From NCBI RefSeq assembly GCF_000970205.1, contig NZ_CP009512.1:3100001-3164000 (forward strand): DNA of 64,000 bases, written 5' to 3'. The notes beneath the pieces were generated by a model, which ran no database searches, was not told where the DNA came from, and was given only the letters and a program-made list of their open reading frames with translations. Below, in pieces: positions 8,441 to 18,600 of the stretch (position 1 is its first letter; the number at the start of each line of letters is the position of its first letter). The translations under genes were made by a program, and so were the position numbers. The DNA is from Methanosarcina mazei S-6. Its GTDB lineage: Archaea; Halobacteriota; Methanosarcinia; Methanosarcinales; Methanosarcinaceae.

Positions 8441-9439
8441 ATGTTAAAAATAGGATACAAAATTGGAGCTGAGCAGTTTTTACCGTCAGAGATGCTTGAG
8501 CAGGCGATTGTAGCCGAGAAAAACGGGTTTGAAAGCATAGATGTGAGTGACCATTTCCATCCCTGGAGCGAAGAAGGACAGGCATGTTTTTCCTGGAGCT
8601 GGCTTGGAGCCGCAGCTGCAAGGACAGAGACCATTGAACTGGGACCCGGAGTTACATGCCCTATTCTGCGCTATAACCCGGCAATTATTGCCCAGGCAGC
8701 AGCAACTGTCTCTTCTCTGGCTGGAGGCAGGACCTACCTTGGAGTCGGGACCGGGGAAGCGCTCAATGAATATCCGGTAACCTTCGAATGGCCGGCTTTT
8801 AGAGAGCGCCAGGCAATGATGATAGAAGCCGTACAGCTTATCCGCAGCCTGTGGACAGGAGAAAAAGTAGATTTTCAAGGGTGCTATTATCGGACAAAGC
8901 AGGCTAAACTTTATACCCTGCCCAAAAATGAGATTCCTATTTACATTTCTTCCCTTGTTCCGGAAAGCGCCTATCTTGCCGGGTATTATGGAGACGGCCT
9001 CATTACCGTAGGAGGGTCTCTTGAGATACCGGAATATGAAAGGATGCTCTCTGAGGTCAGAAGAGGGGCTACTGATGCAGGCAGAGATTTTGAGAAGATG
9101 CCAAAAGCCGTGGAGCTTTTTGTGGAGTATACAGATGATACCGAAAAAGTGGTTGAAAGCTTTAAAAAATACTGGGCAGGGGCTATGATCCCGGCCCTTT
9201 TCCTGAATAAAATCTATACTCCTGCGATGTCTGCCCAAAACGGCAAGGTAGTTGGCAGGGATACTATTCAAAAATCAGTCTGTATTTCGGGAGACCCTGA
9301 AAAGCACATAGAATATGTAAAGCAGTACATCGATGCAGGTTTCACACATTTTTATTTCCATTCTGCAGCCGGGGACCAGATAGACTTTCTTGAAAGGTAC
9401 GGAAAAGACGTTTTACCTGCTTTAAAGAAGATGGGATGA
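8441..9439 (+). CDS. F420-dependent LLM-class oxidoreductase (glucose-6-phosphate dehydrogenase-like family)
   Basis: 332-residue bacterial-luciferase-like TIM barrel that uses coenzyme F420. The N-terminal section IGYKIGAEQF, the SDHFHPW motif, the GPGVTCPILRYNPA loop (a cofactor-binding region in this family), GGRTYLGVGTGEALNE and the later VEYTDD region resemble F420-dependent G6P dehydrogenases and archaeal secondary-alcohol dehydrogenase Adf. The substrate cannot be told: methanogens have no G6P pathway role for it, so an alcohol or other hydride donor is as likely. The ATG start has GGGGGTC 5 bases before it. It is monocistronic and converges with rad50 across a terminator hairpin. Confidence 0.9.
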   Translation: MLKIGYKIGAEQFLPSEMLEQAIVAEKNGFESIDVSDHFHPWSEEGQACFSWSWLGAAAARTETIELGPGVTCPILRYNPAIIAQAAATVSSLAGGRTYLGVGTGEALNEYPVTFEWPAFRERQAMMIEAVQLIRSLWTGEKVDFQGCYYRTKQAKLYTLPKNEIPIYISSLVPESAYLAGYYGDGLITVGGSLEIPEYERMLSEVRRGATDAGRDFEKMPKAVELFVEYTDDTEKVVESFKKYWAGAMIPALFLNKIYTPAMSAQNGKVVGRDTIQKSVCISGDPEKHIEYVKQYIDAGFTHFYFHSAAGDQIDFLERYGKDVLPALKKMG

Positions 9440-9468
9440 ATTTCCCATCAGGTTTTATTTTTTTACAT

Positions 9469-9488
9469 ATTACAAAGTTTTTTGTAAT
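9469..9488. terminator. Bidirectional hairpin between convergent genes
   Basis: Perfect 8-bp arms ATTACAAA/TTTGTAAT with a GTTT loop, followed on the plus strand by T-rich sequence and preceded by TTTTTTT. It lies between the convergent oxidoreductase gene and rad50. Confidence 0.6.
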
Positions 9489-9498
9489 TTCCGGCTTT

Positions 9499-9577
9499 TA
9501 CCTGTCTTTTTTACCTGTCTCTTTTGCCTGTCTTTTTGCCTGTCTTTTTGCCTGACTTTTTTGCCTGTCTTTTTAAT
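9499..9577. repeat. T-rich 11-13 bp tandem repeat
   Basis: Six to seven imperfect copies of a unit like TGCCTGTCTTTT lie downstream of both the oxidoreductase gene and rad50. The T-runs could contribute to plus-strand termination. Confidence 0.7.
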
Positions 9578-9645
9578 CTGTCCACTTTACAGGTCCTGTT
9601 TTTATTTACTTTCCATTTCTGGAAAAAGGGATTTTAAAGTTTATT

Positions 9646-12600
9646 TCAGATCTTTGTAATCGATGACATATTGGTAAGAGGGTCTTTTTCAACCTGGAAG
9701 ACATGGTCAGCAGAATCTATAAGGGACTCGTCGTGGGAAACCACTATGATCTGCCCCACTCCGATGCTGCGCATCATGTCTATGAGTTTCAAAAGCTGCC
9801 TGACATGCCCGCGGTCAAGGAAAACTGTGGGCTCGTCAAGGATCATCGGAGGAAGCCCGTCAGGCCTGTCCCCACCAAAACCGAGAGCAAGAAGCCTGTA
9901 AATGGCACAGCGCAGGACAAGGTTGAAGATTGCACGCTCTCCGCCGCTCAAAAGTTTGGGCTCAAGAGGGGTCCCGTCTTTTCGGTAAACCGTCAGGTTG
10001 TATTCGGGGTCAAGCTCGATATGTGAATAAGCATTATTCGTATACATGAAGCTGAACATTTCATTCAGGAGAATTGAAAGGGCTCCTATGTTCCTTGCCC
10101 GCATATCAGCCCGGACGCGCATATAGGTGTTTTCAAGCTCATCAGCATTATTGTATACGGCTTCAAGATAGAGCCTTTTGTTTTCAAGAGCCTTCAGTTC
10201 TTCTTTGAGTTCCTTTAAACGCTTCAAGCTGTTTTCTATCATGCCGATTTCTTTTAGAAGAGTATCCTTTTCGGCAGTTATTTCCCGGATTTTCTCCGTC
10301 ATATTTACATGCGCTTCTTCAAACAGGACGAGTTTCTGCTGGAGTTCTTCAAGCCTGTTTCCTTCCAGTTTTCTTTCCAGCTGCCTTATCCTGTCACTGC
10401 GTTCCACAATCTCGCGGTCAAAGAAACCTATCTTTTCTGCGAGGTTCCCAATACCAGCCTCAAACTCGGATATTTTATGCTTTATATTTTGCATGCGGAG
10501 CAGGTTAGCCTGAAGTTTTTTTGCCTCCCCAAGAAGCCGTGCACTTTCGATGTGGGCTTTTTTTGCCTCTTCTTCATTTTTGCGCGCAGTTTCCAGGGTA
10601 AGTTCAAGAGCTTCGAGTTTTTCTTTCGACTGAGTTTCTTTTTCCGCAAATGCCTTTAACTTTTCATTTAGTTCTCCAAGCCTCTGCCCGTAATTTTCTA
10701 TCAGCGCAAGAGATGTACGGATTTTGCCGTTCAGGGATTCGATTTCAGAAGCGTTTTCAGCCAGCTTTCTTTCAAAAACTTTTGCCTCCCTGAGGGCTTT
10801 TTCACTTTCAAGATGGACTTTTTGAGCAGCTTTTTCCTGCTCCCGCAAAGCTTTGATATCCAGAAGGAGCTTACTTCCAGCGGCTTCAAGTTCCTGCTTC
10901 CGCTTACCAGAGCTTTCGAGTTTCAAAGAATCTTCTTCTATCCGGGTTCTGTGGGTATCTATCAGTTTTTCTGAAGCTTTTGCCTTTTCAAGGAGCTTTT
11001 CAATCTCGATATCATAATCATATGCCTGTTTTTCCAGCTTCTTTGCTTCCTTAAGCCGGTTGAGCTTTTTCTCAAGTTCAGCCCTCTGCAGCTTTATGTC
11101 AGCAAGTTCCAGAGAAAGCTTTTCTTTTTTCTCTTCGCACTCTTCTGCCGTGCATGCAATTCCTGACCCTTTCAACTCCTGCCCGCAGGTAGGGCACTTC
11201 CCTTCGGCAAGCAGTTCCCGGTTTTTACGGAGGGTATTTTCAATTTCCCTTAAAGTAACCTCAAGCTCCTTTTCTTTTCCATGAAGACGGTTTTTGTTTT
11301 CCAGCAGAAGCTCGTTAAAATCCTCAAGGTTTTCAAGCTGCTCCTCTGTGAAACCAAGAGCCTTCAGCCCTGCAAAAACTTCAGATTTCTGCTCCTGAAA
11401 ATCCAGCACTGCTTTTGAGTTATCCCTGATTTCCTTTTCAAGCGCCTCAATCTCCGATTTCCCTTTACTGACCGCAACCCTGCAGCTTTGCATTTCAGAA
11501 TCAAGCTCACGAAGGCTTGCATCCCCGGATTCTTTTTCCTTAAGAGCAAAGCCAAGTTTTGTCGATACTTCATTTTTCCGGTCTCTGAGAAGGCTTTCCT
11601 TTTCTTCGAGTTCCTTTATGACTGAAGCAATTTCACCAGCAGCTCCAAAACCTGCTTTTTCCCTCAGCCGCTTATTTTCCTCTTCGAGCTGCTTTATATT
11701 TGCCCTGTACCCTTCAATTTCTTTATTTGCAGCTCCGATACTGGTTCTGCATTCAACGAGAACACGCTCAGTCTCAACTTTATCTTTTTCAAGCTCACGC
11801 AATGCCTGTACGCCTGTTTCTTCTTCTTTCAGGAGGAGGGCAAGTTCTTTTGATCCGGAATTTACTTTTTCCCTGGCAGAAGATTCCGACTTTTCCTGCT
11901 GCAAAAGCAGGGCTTCAATTTCAAGGTCTCCAAAACCACATTCTTCCCTCATGCCAGAGTTTTCTTCGCCGAGTTCAAGCAGAACACGCCTTTGCACCTG
12001 TACTTCTTCAGAAAAAGTTTCTTTTTCTTTAAAACAGGCAGCCTTATCTTCCTGAGATTTACGGATAGCCTGCTTCAAAACCTCAATTTCCTGCAGGCGT
12101 TCCCTGTATTCGGCAATCCTGAGGTCAAGTTCTCCTTTACGTGCAGCTGCAAATTCTTTCTTTTTATTAAGCTCTTCGAGAATAGCATCAGTTTCTTTTA
12201 CTTTCTGCCTGAGCCTGTTAACAGCTGCAACCGGCTCGGTGCTTTCGATTCCCTCGATTTCGGCTTTCACTCCCAGAAAGCTGTTTTTTGCATCCCTCTC
12301 AAGCCTTCTTACAGCAGTCTTTGCATACCCTGCCCTTTCGCGGTACTCCTCGAGTTTTCCAAGCTGCAGCAGGTCGTCAATCATTCGCTGCCTGTCCCTT
12401 GGCTTTGCATTGATAAGGACGTCAATCTCCCCCTGCCGGATATATGCGCAGTTCCTGTATGCCTCTTCATCCATGTTCAGGAGGGCACAGACTTCTTCAT
12501 AGGTACGGGTTGCCTGGTCAACGATATTTTCTCCGTCAGCAAACAGCACACATCTTGAGTTCGAAGCATTTTCACTTTTTAAAGAATACCTGAAAGCCTG

Positions 12601-12858
12601 CTCAATGAGGTACTCCCTGCCGAGGTGTTCAAATCCAAGATGAATCTTTGCACTTTCCGCCCCTTTGAAGATCATATCAGCAAGCACAAAGTCTTTTGAA
12701 AGGATTTTGCTCCCGAAAAGCCCCATGAAGCAGGCTTCGAGCAGGCTTGATTTCCCACTTCCGTTTACCCCGGAAATTACAGTTACTCCGTCTTCGAAGG
12801 TGAAGTCCAGCTTTTTATAGCTCCGAATATTTTCTATGTACAGGTTTTTCAGCTTCAC
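9646..12858 (-). CDS. rad50: DNA double-strand break repair ATPase Rad50
   Basis: Partner of Mre11 in end-processing of DNA breaks. 1070 residues: Walker A GVNGSGKSS at residues 30-38, two long coiled-coil arms, and the zinc hook CPTC (C555, C558) at the centre. The C-terminal half-ATPase has the signature LSGGERAIFNLVLRCA, Walker B MILDEPTVFLD and the switch His in VVSHDES. All functional elements are intact and length is typical for Methanosarcina. Its start ATG overlaps the 3' end of mre11 by 4 bases, so the two are translationally coupled. The 3' end faces an unrelated convergent gene. Confidence 0.98.
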   Translation of the reverse strand: MKLKNLYIENIRSYKKLDFTFEDGVTVISGVNGSGKSSLLEACFMGLFGSKILSKDFVLADMIFKGAESAKIHLGFEHLGREYLIEQAFRYSLKSENASNSRCVLFADGENIVDQATRTYEEVCALLNMDEEAYRNCAYIRQGEIDVLINAKPRDRQRMIDDLLQLGKLEEYRERAGYAKTAVRRLERDAKNSFLGVKAEIEGIESTEPVAAVNRLRQKVKETDAILEELNKKKEFAAARKGELDLRIAEYRERLQEIEVLKQAIRKSQEDKAACFKEKETFSEEVQVQRRVLLELGEENSGMREECGFGDLEIEALLLQQEKSESSAREKVNSGSKELALLLKEEETGVQALRELEKDKVETERVLVECRTSIGAANKEIEGYRANIKQLEEENKRLREKAGFGAAGEIASVIKELEEKESLLRDRKNEVSTKLGFALKEKESGDASLRELDSEMQSCRVAVSKGKSEIEALEKEIRDNSKAVLDFQEQKSEVFAGLKALGFTEEQLENLEDFNELLLENKNRLHGKEKELEVTLREIENTLRKNRELLAEGKCPTCGQELKGSGIACTAEECEEKKEKLSLELADIKLQRAELEKKLNRLKEAKKLEKQAYDYDIEIEKLLEKAKASEKLIDTHRTRIEEDSLKLESSGKRKQELEAAGSKLLLDIKALREQEKAAQKVHLESEKALREAKVFERKLAENASEIESLNGKIRTSLALIENYGQRLGELNEKLKAFAEKETQSKEKLEALELTLETARKNEEEAKKAHIESARLLGEAKKLQANLLRMQNIKHKISEFEAGIGNLAEKIGFFDREIVERSDRIRQLERKLEGNRLEELQQKLVLFEEAHVNMTEKIREITAEKDTLLKEIGMIENSLKRLKELKEELKALENKRLYLEAVYNNADELENTYMRVRADMRARNIGALSILLNEMFSFMYTNNAYSHIELDPEYNLTVYRKDGTPLEPKLLSGGERAIFNLVLRCAIYRLLALGFGGDRPDGLPPMILDEPTVFLDRGHVRQLLKLIDMMRSIGVGQIIVVSHDESLIDSADHVFQVEKDPLTNMSSITKI

Positions 12859-14735
12859 AGGTAATCACCAAGGTTATACTGTCTGGGAACGGCAGATTTT
12901 TCTTTTCCTTTCCTATGGCTCTGCTTTACAGTTTTTGTGGCTTTATCCGGAACCCCAACAGGCTTTTCTTCAGAAAGCTTTCCGTCAACAGGCTTTTCGT
13001 CTGCATCTGCTTCAGAATTTTCCTTCAAAATTTCAGGCGACGGAATGCTTTCAGGCGGAGAAATAGCTGAGAAACCAGCCTGGGAGTTATCTGAGAAACT
13101 AACCGGTGAACTGGATTGGGGAGCAGTAATGACTCCGGAATCAGGAGTTACTTTAGAAATTTCATCTTCTGCAGCTGTTTCCACAGAACCGGCAATTGAA
13201 CCGGCGGTTTCAGGCGATTCGGGGACTACATCATGTTTTTCAAAAATCTTATTGAGAGATTCGTTGAGAGATTCAGACCTTTGAATTCTCACAGGAACCC
13301 TCAGGGTTTCGGATTTCGCTGCTACTGCTGCCGTAAACTCAATTACTCCCGCAGGCTTGGGATTTTCAATTTCTTCAGCTGCACCTGGCGGTTTAAGTTC
13401 TTCAGGCTCTTTGATTATGGCAGAGCTGGAAGGACTGGAAGGACTAACAGTACTGACAGAGTCGATCGGGCTGACAGAACCGGAAGACTCGATTGAGCTG
13501 ACAGAACCGGAAGACTCGATTGAGCTGACAGAGCTGGAGGGATCGACCGGACTGACATGACTGACAGGGATTTTTATCATGAAATCCGGGTCTTTGAAAT
13601 CTATTGCCTCAATCAACCCGAGAAGCCGGTTCTCGGTCTCTTCATCAACCCTTGACCTGGGCACATCCGGGCTCCGGATAACCTCATCGACTATCAGACC
13701 GCCGTCGTTCAGGCTCATCCTGCGGAGCTCTTCGGCAACAGCCCTGTCAGGGTCATGAAATGCAACTTTAATAACTTCTTCCGGAATCCCGTCTTTTATC
13801 CTTGCATCTTTGACCTTTGCCACAAGAGCTCCTTTGCTCAGGAGGTATTCTTCGATTTCACTGAAGGAGAGGACCGAACCCGAGTCTCCTGAAACATCCA
13901 GAAATACTACGGATTCAGGAATCTCTTCGAGATGCTCGTTTACAGCAGAAAAAATCTGTTCGAAGGGCTTTTCTTCCCCGTCAACTTTTGCAGTAATGAA
14001 AAGGAAATTTCGGGTAGGGATCGTCCTTCTACTGATTTCCAGCCCTTCCCCGGAAAGAGTGATAATGCTGTAAGAACGGGGCTCTTTTTCAGATGCGCTG
14101 TTGCGTTCCGTGCTCCCCGAGTATGTGACCCATGACTCCCCCACCTTTATTTTCTCATATTCATGGTAGTCACCGAGGAGAACTGCATCAGCCTTAAAAG
14201 GAAGATTTTCTATCACCTCAGCACAGTCCCAGTCCGGAAACGGGGAAGGCTGCATGATCTGGTGCATTACAAGCAGCTTCCTGCAATTTTCAGGCAGAGA
14301 CTCCGGAATTTCAAATCCAGAATAATCGAAAAGAGGAATTTTTGATTTCGGGACACTGTCAATCCCATAGATTGCTACATCCCCGACCATCTTCGGGGCT
14401 TTCCCGAGCCTCCCCGCAAGCCCCATTTCCTCAAAGAGGTCAAGCCACTGGGTACTTTGCTTGCTCTCGTGGTTCCCGACAATTCCGAAAAAAGGTATGT
14501 TTGCGACCTTTAACCGGGAAAGGACGTTCATAGTCTCAAGGAGGTCTTCAAGGGTCGGGTTCCGTGAATCAAAAAGATCCCCCGCATGCACGACAGCATC
14601 AACCTGCATGTCAACCGCATCCTTTATGACCGTCTCAAAAGCCTTAAAAAAGTCCTGCCTACGTACCTCGCTGTGGTACTGCCGGTATCCCAGGTGCGTG
14701 TCTGCTGTGTGGAGTATCCTTATTTCCCGGTCCAT
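12855..14735 (-). CDS. mre11: Mre11 nuclease with an unusually long low-complexity C-terminus
   Basis: Manganese-dependent 3'-5' exonuclease/endonuclease acting with Rad50. The five phosphodiesterase motifs are present: ADTHLGYRQY, VHAGDLFDSRNP, GIVGNHES, MHQ and GDYHEYE. The catalytic and capping domains fill about the first 400 residues; many archaeal homologues end near there. Here ~225 further residues are rich in Ser, Pro, Val, Glu and Ala, including DNA-level repeats that encode SSIESSGSV, and the protein ends in a basic patch and RQYNLGDYL. The tail may be a flexible linker to a terminal motif; that is inference. It is first gene of the mre11-rad50 operon. Confidence 0.97.
   Translation of the reverse strand: MDREIRILHTADTHLGYRQYHSEVRRQDFFKAFETVIKDAVDMQVDAVVHAGDLFDSRNPTLEDLLETMNVLSRLKVANIPFFGIVGNHESKQSTQWLDLFEEMGLAGRLGKAPKMVGDVAIYGIDSVPKSKIPLFDYSGFEIPESLPENCRKLLVMHQIMQPSPFPDWDCAEVIENLPFKADAVLLGDYHEYEKIKVGESWVTYSGSTERNSASEKEPRSYSIITLSGEGLEISRRTIPTRNFLFITAKVDGEEKPFEQIFSAVNEHLEEIPESVVFLDVSGDSGSVLSFSEIEEYLLSKGALVAKVKDARIKDGIPEEVIKVAFHDPDRAVAEELRRMSLNDGGLIVDEVIRSPDVPRSRVDEETENRLLGLIEAIDFKDPDFMIKIPVSHVSPVDPSSSVSSIESSGSVSSIESSGSVSPIDSVSTVSPSSPSSSAIIKEPEELKPPGAAEEIENPKPAGVIEFTAAVAAKSETLRVPVRIQRSESLNESLNKIFEKHDVVPESPETAGSIAGSVETAAEDEISKVTPDSGVITAPQSSSPVSFSDNSQAGFSAISPPESIPSPEILKENSEADADEKPVDGKLSEEKPVGVPDKATKTVKQSHRKGKEKSAVPRQYNLGDYL
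13440..13560 (-). repeat. 27-bp in-frame repeats inside mre11
   Basis: Two to four imperfect copies of a 27-base unit (plus-strand core ATTGAGCTGACAGAACCGGA) encode repeated Ser-Ile-Glu-Ser-Ser-Gly-Ser-Val. The period is a multiple of three, so expansion keeps the reading frame. Confidence 0.8.
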
Positions 14736-14939
14736 GGTATCAGTCTCTAGTTTTTACGGTATAGGGATTTGTATATTAGTATTTAACTGATTTCCATAGA
14801 AGCAATCCGCAGCTGAACAAGGAAAAATTCACATTATGAAGGATGAAATCTTGCACCTCGCATAAACATGAAAAACTCAAAGATATTAAGCAACCCAATT
14901 TGGAGGAAACGTGGATTTTTGTAGTTATTTTAGAACTTT

Positions 14940-15623
14940 TCATATTACCTGTTCCAGAAGTTGTCCATTCTCTTTCAACCATGATTTTGCCTTATCCATT
15001 GTTGGAGATTGTGCGCGGACAATATTCCAAAATCTGGGAGTATGGTTAGGCTCAATAAAATGAGCAAGTTCATGAATGATAACATAATCAATAACAAACA
15101 TTGGTGCCTTTATCAACCGCCAGTTGAAGTTAACATTGTTCTTCACGGTACATGACCCCCAACGATAGCGGTTATCAACTATCTTGACCTCGGCAAAGTT
15201 GACACCAAGCTCACGAGCGTGTTTCTTGACTCGCGGGACAATTTTTTCTTTGGCTTTGCCTATATACCACTCTCGCAAGGTTTCTTCTCGCTTTTCCCCC
15301 TGAGTAGCCGGAATAAGGAATCGCTGGGAGAACTTAATCTCGGATAAGCCCATTTTAACCAACTCTATACGGTATTGACGACCTAAATAAAGTGCGGATT
15401 CGCCACTAACCAGTTCTTTTCCCGGTGGATGAGGAAGATCCTGATATTTTTGTGGATGGTTAATTTTTTCGTATATCCACTGACGTTTTGAATCCACTAC
15501 CTGCTGTATTTTTTCGTCAGATACTCCTTCCGGTGCATGCACCACTATACTTCGGTCCCTTTCTACGGTGATGTTTAATTTTTTTCGCTTGGATGATCTT
15601 TTAATTGTATAGACCAAATCCAT
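14940..15623 (-). CDS. YgjP/SprT-like zinc metallopeptidase at the end of the restriction operon
   Basis: 227 residues of the YgjP/DUF45 (WLM-related) metallopeptidase family. The zinc motif HELAHFIEPNH (HExxH with a further His) is intact, followed by the typical TPRFW. The preceding region has DNRYRWGSCTVKNNVNFNWRL, also a family hallmark. It starts 6 bases after the hsdR stop, so it is the last gene of the hsdM-hsdS-PHP ATPase-hsdR operon. Members of this family often sit beside hsdR in bacteria, but their role in restriction is not known; cleavage of a DNA-bound protein, as with SprT/Spartan, is a guess. No signal peptide. Confidence 0.88.
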   Translation of the reverse strand: MDLVYTIKRSSKRKKLNITVERDRSIVVHAPEGVSDEKIQQVVDSKRQWIYEKINHPQKYQDLPHPPGKELVSGESALYLGRQYRIELVKMGLSEIKFSQRFLIPATQGEKREETLREWYIGKAKEKIVPRVKKHARELGVNFAEVKIVDNRYRWGSCTVKNNVNFNWRLIKAPMFVIDYVIIHELAHFIEPNHTPRFWNIVRAQSPTMDKAKSWLKENGQLLEQVI

Positions 15624-15629
15624 TGAAAA

Positions 15630-18600
15630 TTACTCCGCATAGAGAATGATGTCATTGTTTTTCTCAGCTATTTCCATGATCCGGCTTATGAGTTGAGCAC
15701 GGTTTTTTACGAGAACGGGCATATTTGCAAATTCCGATGCAAGAAGTATACTCTGAATCTCTGCTTTCAACTTGTTGCGTGCAGGAATACTTTCCCAAAA
15801 TCCGGTGAGTTTCAATTCACGCTCTACGACTAAAAAGATCTGCTGCGTCAGATTGACAAGCGAAGAGATTTCGTCCTCACTAAGATTTTTCTCTCCAAAG
15901 ACTTCGTGTTTAAACATTCGGAACAGCGGCATTTGCTTCTTCCTATGAAGCCCATAAGTAGGCTCTTTACTGGCATTGATGATACGCACCCTTAATTCTT
16001 CCAGTTCCTCGTAAATCCTCTCCCAGTTGTCATGGAATTCTCTAAAAATATTCGCCAATGCTTCTGCAAAAGAAGCTTGAAGGTCCGGGTCGTCATCCAG
16101 TTCGACATCAAGATAGTGGCGAATTGCGTGTTCAACCTCTGCTGCCTTTGTTTTGGTACGGGTACGTTTGCCTGCTTGTTTTAGAAAATCCTCATCGAGG
16201 ATGGAAATTGGCTTGACTTTCACTGCAATGCCTTTTGACTCAAGATAAACATCGGTAATAGCACGTAGTTTCGGAGGGATGCCTTTCATACTCAAGCGTC
16301 CATCACGGAAGTGTTCACCTGCCAGCCCATAGATCTCAGTGAGAGCCTTATAATCGTCAATGTACTCAAGGGCTTGTCGGGCAGGGAATATAAGGTTTAA
16401 GCATTTGGTCAGCTTTTTGAACGCTAGCATGAACTCGAAACGCAAGTCTTCATCATAGAAAAGATCGAAGAATGCATCATAATCAGTTAGATCTGTAAGG
16501 CCGTATTTTTTGAGCAAATCCATGATAGCTGCATGACTTGCAATGAGTTCGCGCAGTTCGTCCTCTGGGAAACTGAGGGTATCTATCACTTCTTTTTGTT
16601 CACGCTCATCGTAGTTTTCCAGGGCTTTTTTCAGGTGATGACCGATGCCTACATAATCAACCACAAAACCTTTTTCCTTGGTCACGCCAGCCACTCGGTT
16701 TACACGAGCTATAGCCTGAAGGAGATTGTGTGCGAAGATTACTTTATCAAGATACATAACCTGCTCTACAGGAGCATCAAAACCTGTCAGCAGCATATTA
16801 TTGACGATGAGGATGCCCATATCGCCAGTAATTCCTTCTTCTTCACTCCCAAAGGCCATCTTGAAGCTCTTGATGCTGGTTTCGTGTTTTGAATTGTCAG
16901 AATAGGCCTTAAGTTCTGGTGAATCGTTATTATTGCCGGAAATGATGACATCTGTTTTCAGCTTCTTTAGCTGGCTAAGATCAAGCTTCTTAGGGTTCTC
17001 CTTTTCTAAACAGGTAATTTCATCAGCCAATGAAGCATCGATGAATTTCTTATAACGCACTGCCGCCTCACGGGAAGTGGCTACTATCTGGGCTTTGTAT
17101 CCATTGGAGAACACATGCGTCAGGTAGTGTTCGATCATATCTTTGGCCTTAGCCTCGATAGTTGGCTCAGCTTCCAGATAAGCGTCTCGAGAGCCATAGC
17201 CCAGAATTTGAAGACGTTGCTTGAGGTTATATTCGCTGAACACATCTTCAAACGCTTTGTCCATTTCATCCCTGTCGGTGACTTCGGCATTGTGAGTGCG
17301 ACCTTCGTAGATGATCTCCAGAGTAACGCCGTCCTCGATGGATTGGCGCATTGTGTATTTGTCTATGTAATCGCCAAAGACCCGCTCGGTCTTGTCGATG
17401 GGCGTGCCGGTGTACCCAATACGAGAAGCGTTGGGAACGCCCTTGTCAAGGTTTGCTCCCAGAGTCTTATACTGAGAACGGTGCGCCTCATCGATCATTA
17501 CCAGAATATTCGGGCTAGGATTAAGCTCAGGGAAGACCTCTTTCAGATCAGCTTCGCGGAACTTGTGGATCATAGCCATAACCAGATCCGATGAGTCCGA
17601 ATGCAGGAGTTCTTTCAAGCTTTTCCCATCTGGTTTTTTCTTGGGATTTATAAATTCGGCTGCCTTGACCGTAAAACCGATGCTCTGACTTGTTTCCGAA
17701 AGTTGTTGTTCCAGCTGGGTTCTATCGGTAACAAAAACTACCTTCCAGTGGGAAAGCTGGGGATGCTGGTACATTTCACGCACCATGAACATCATTGTAA
17801 GAGATTTTCCTGAACCCTGTGTGTGCCAGATAATCCCGCTTCTTTCTCGAGGGCTCTGACCTTCTAAAAGGCGCTTGACAGCCAGTTTGACGGCGCGGAA
17901 TTGCTGGTAGCGGCCCACGATCTTGATTGTCTCGCCTTTATCATTGACAGAGAATAGAGTGAAAGTACGGATGAGATCCAGCAGGTTATTGCGGTCAAGC
18001 ATTCCGGCGACCAGACGCTGCTGATCATTGGGACCGCTGCTGCCATGCTCCAGCTCGTCAACAGTACGAGGATAGGGGTCAGCCCAGCGGAAGAATTGAT
18101 TTTCGTTATGGGTAGTAATAGTACCGAACTTAGCCTCCTGGCGGCAGGTGACGATAACGATCTGATTGTAATAAAAGAGAGGGGAGCTGCCTTCTCCCTT
18201 GAAACCGCGCTGTTCACTGTAACGCAGTATCTGGTCAATAGCTTCGGGAATAGCATCTTTGACCTTAGGTGATTTGCACTCGATAACCACTACCGGCAGA
18301 CCATTAAGGAACAGTACGATATCCGGAAAGATATGGTGCTCGGTACCGAGGATACGCACCTTGAACTGGCAAACGGCAATAAAGCGGTTGTTATCCCGAT
18401 GCTTAAAATCCACAAAACGTACTGTTGGGCTTTTTTCACCTGTTTGGCGGTTCTCACTGACACTGGTGTTTTCCAGCAACAGGGAAAAGACGTGGCGGTT
18501 GTTTTTGATCAGGTCGGTTCCAGGAAAGCTTGCAGTAAGTTGCTTAATTACTTCCTCTACCTGATCATCTTCCAGCCAAGGATTTATGATCTTGATCTGC

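Noticed and set aside
14736-14939. Possible small gene between mre11 and the metallopeptidase
   Set aside because: Both strands have open stretches, but none starts with a binding site or has a protein-like pattern; partly antisense to the peptidase gene.
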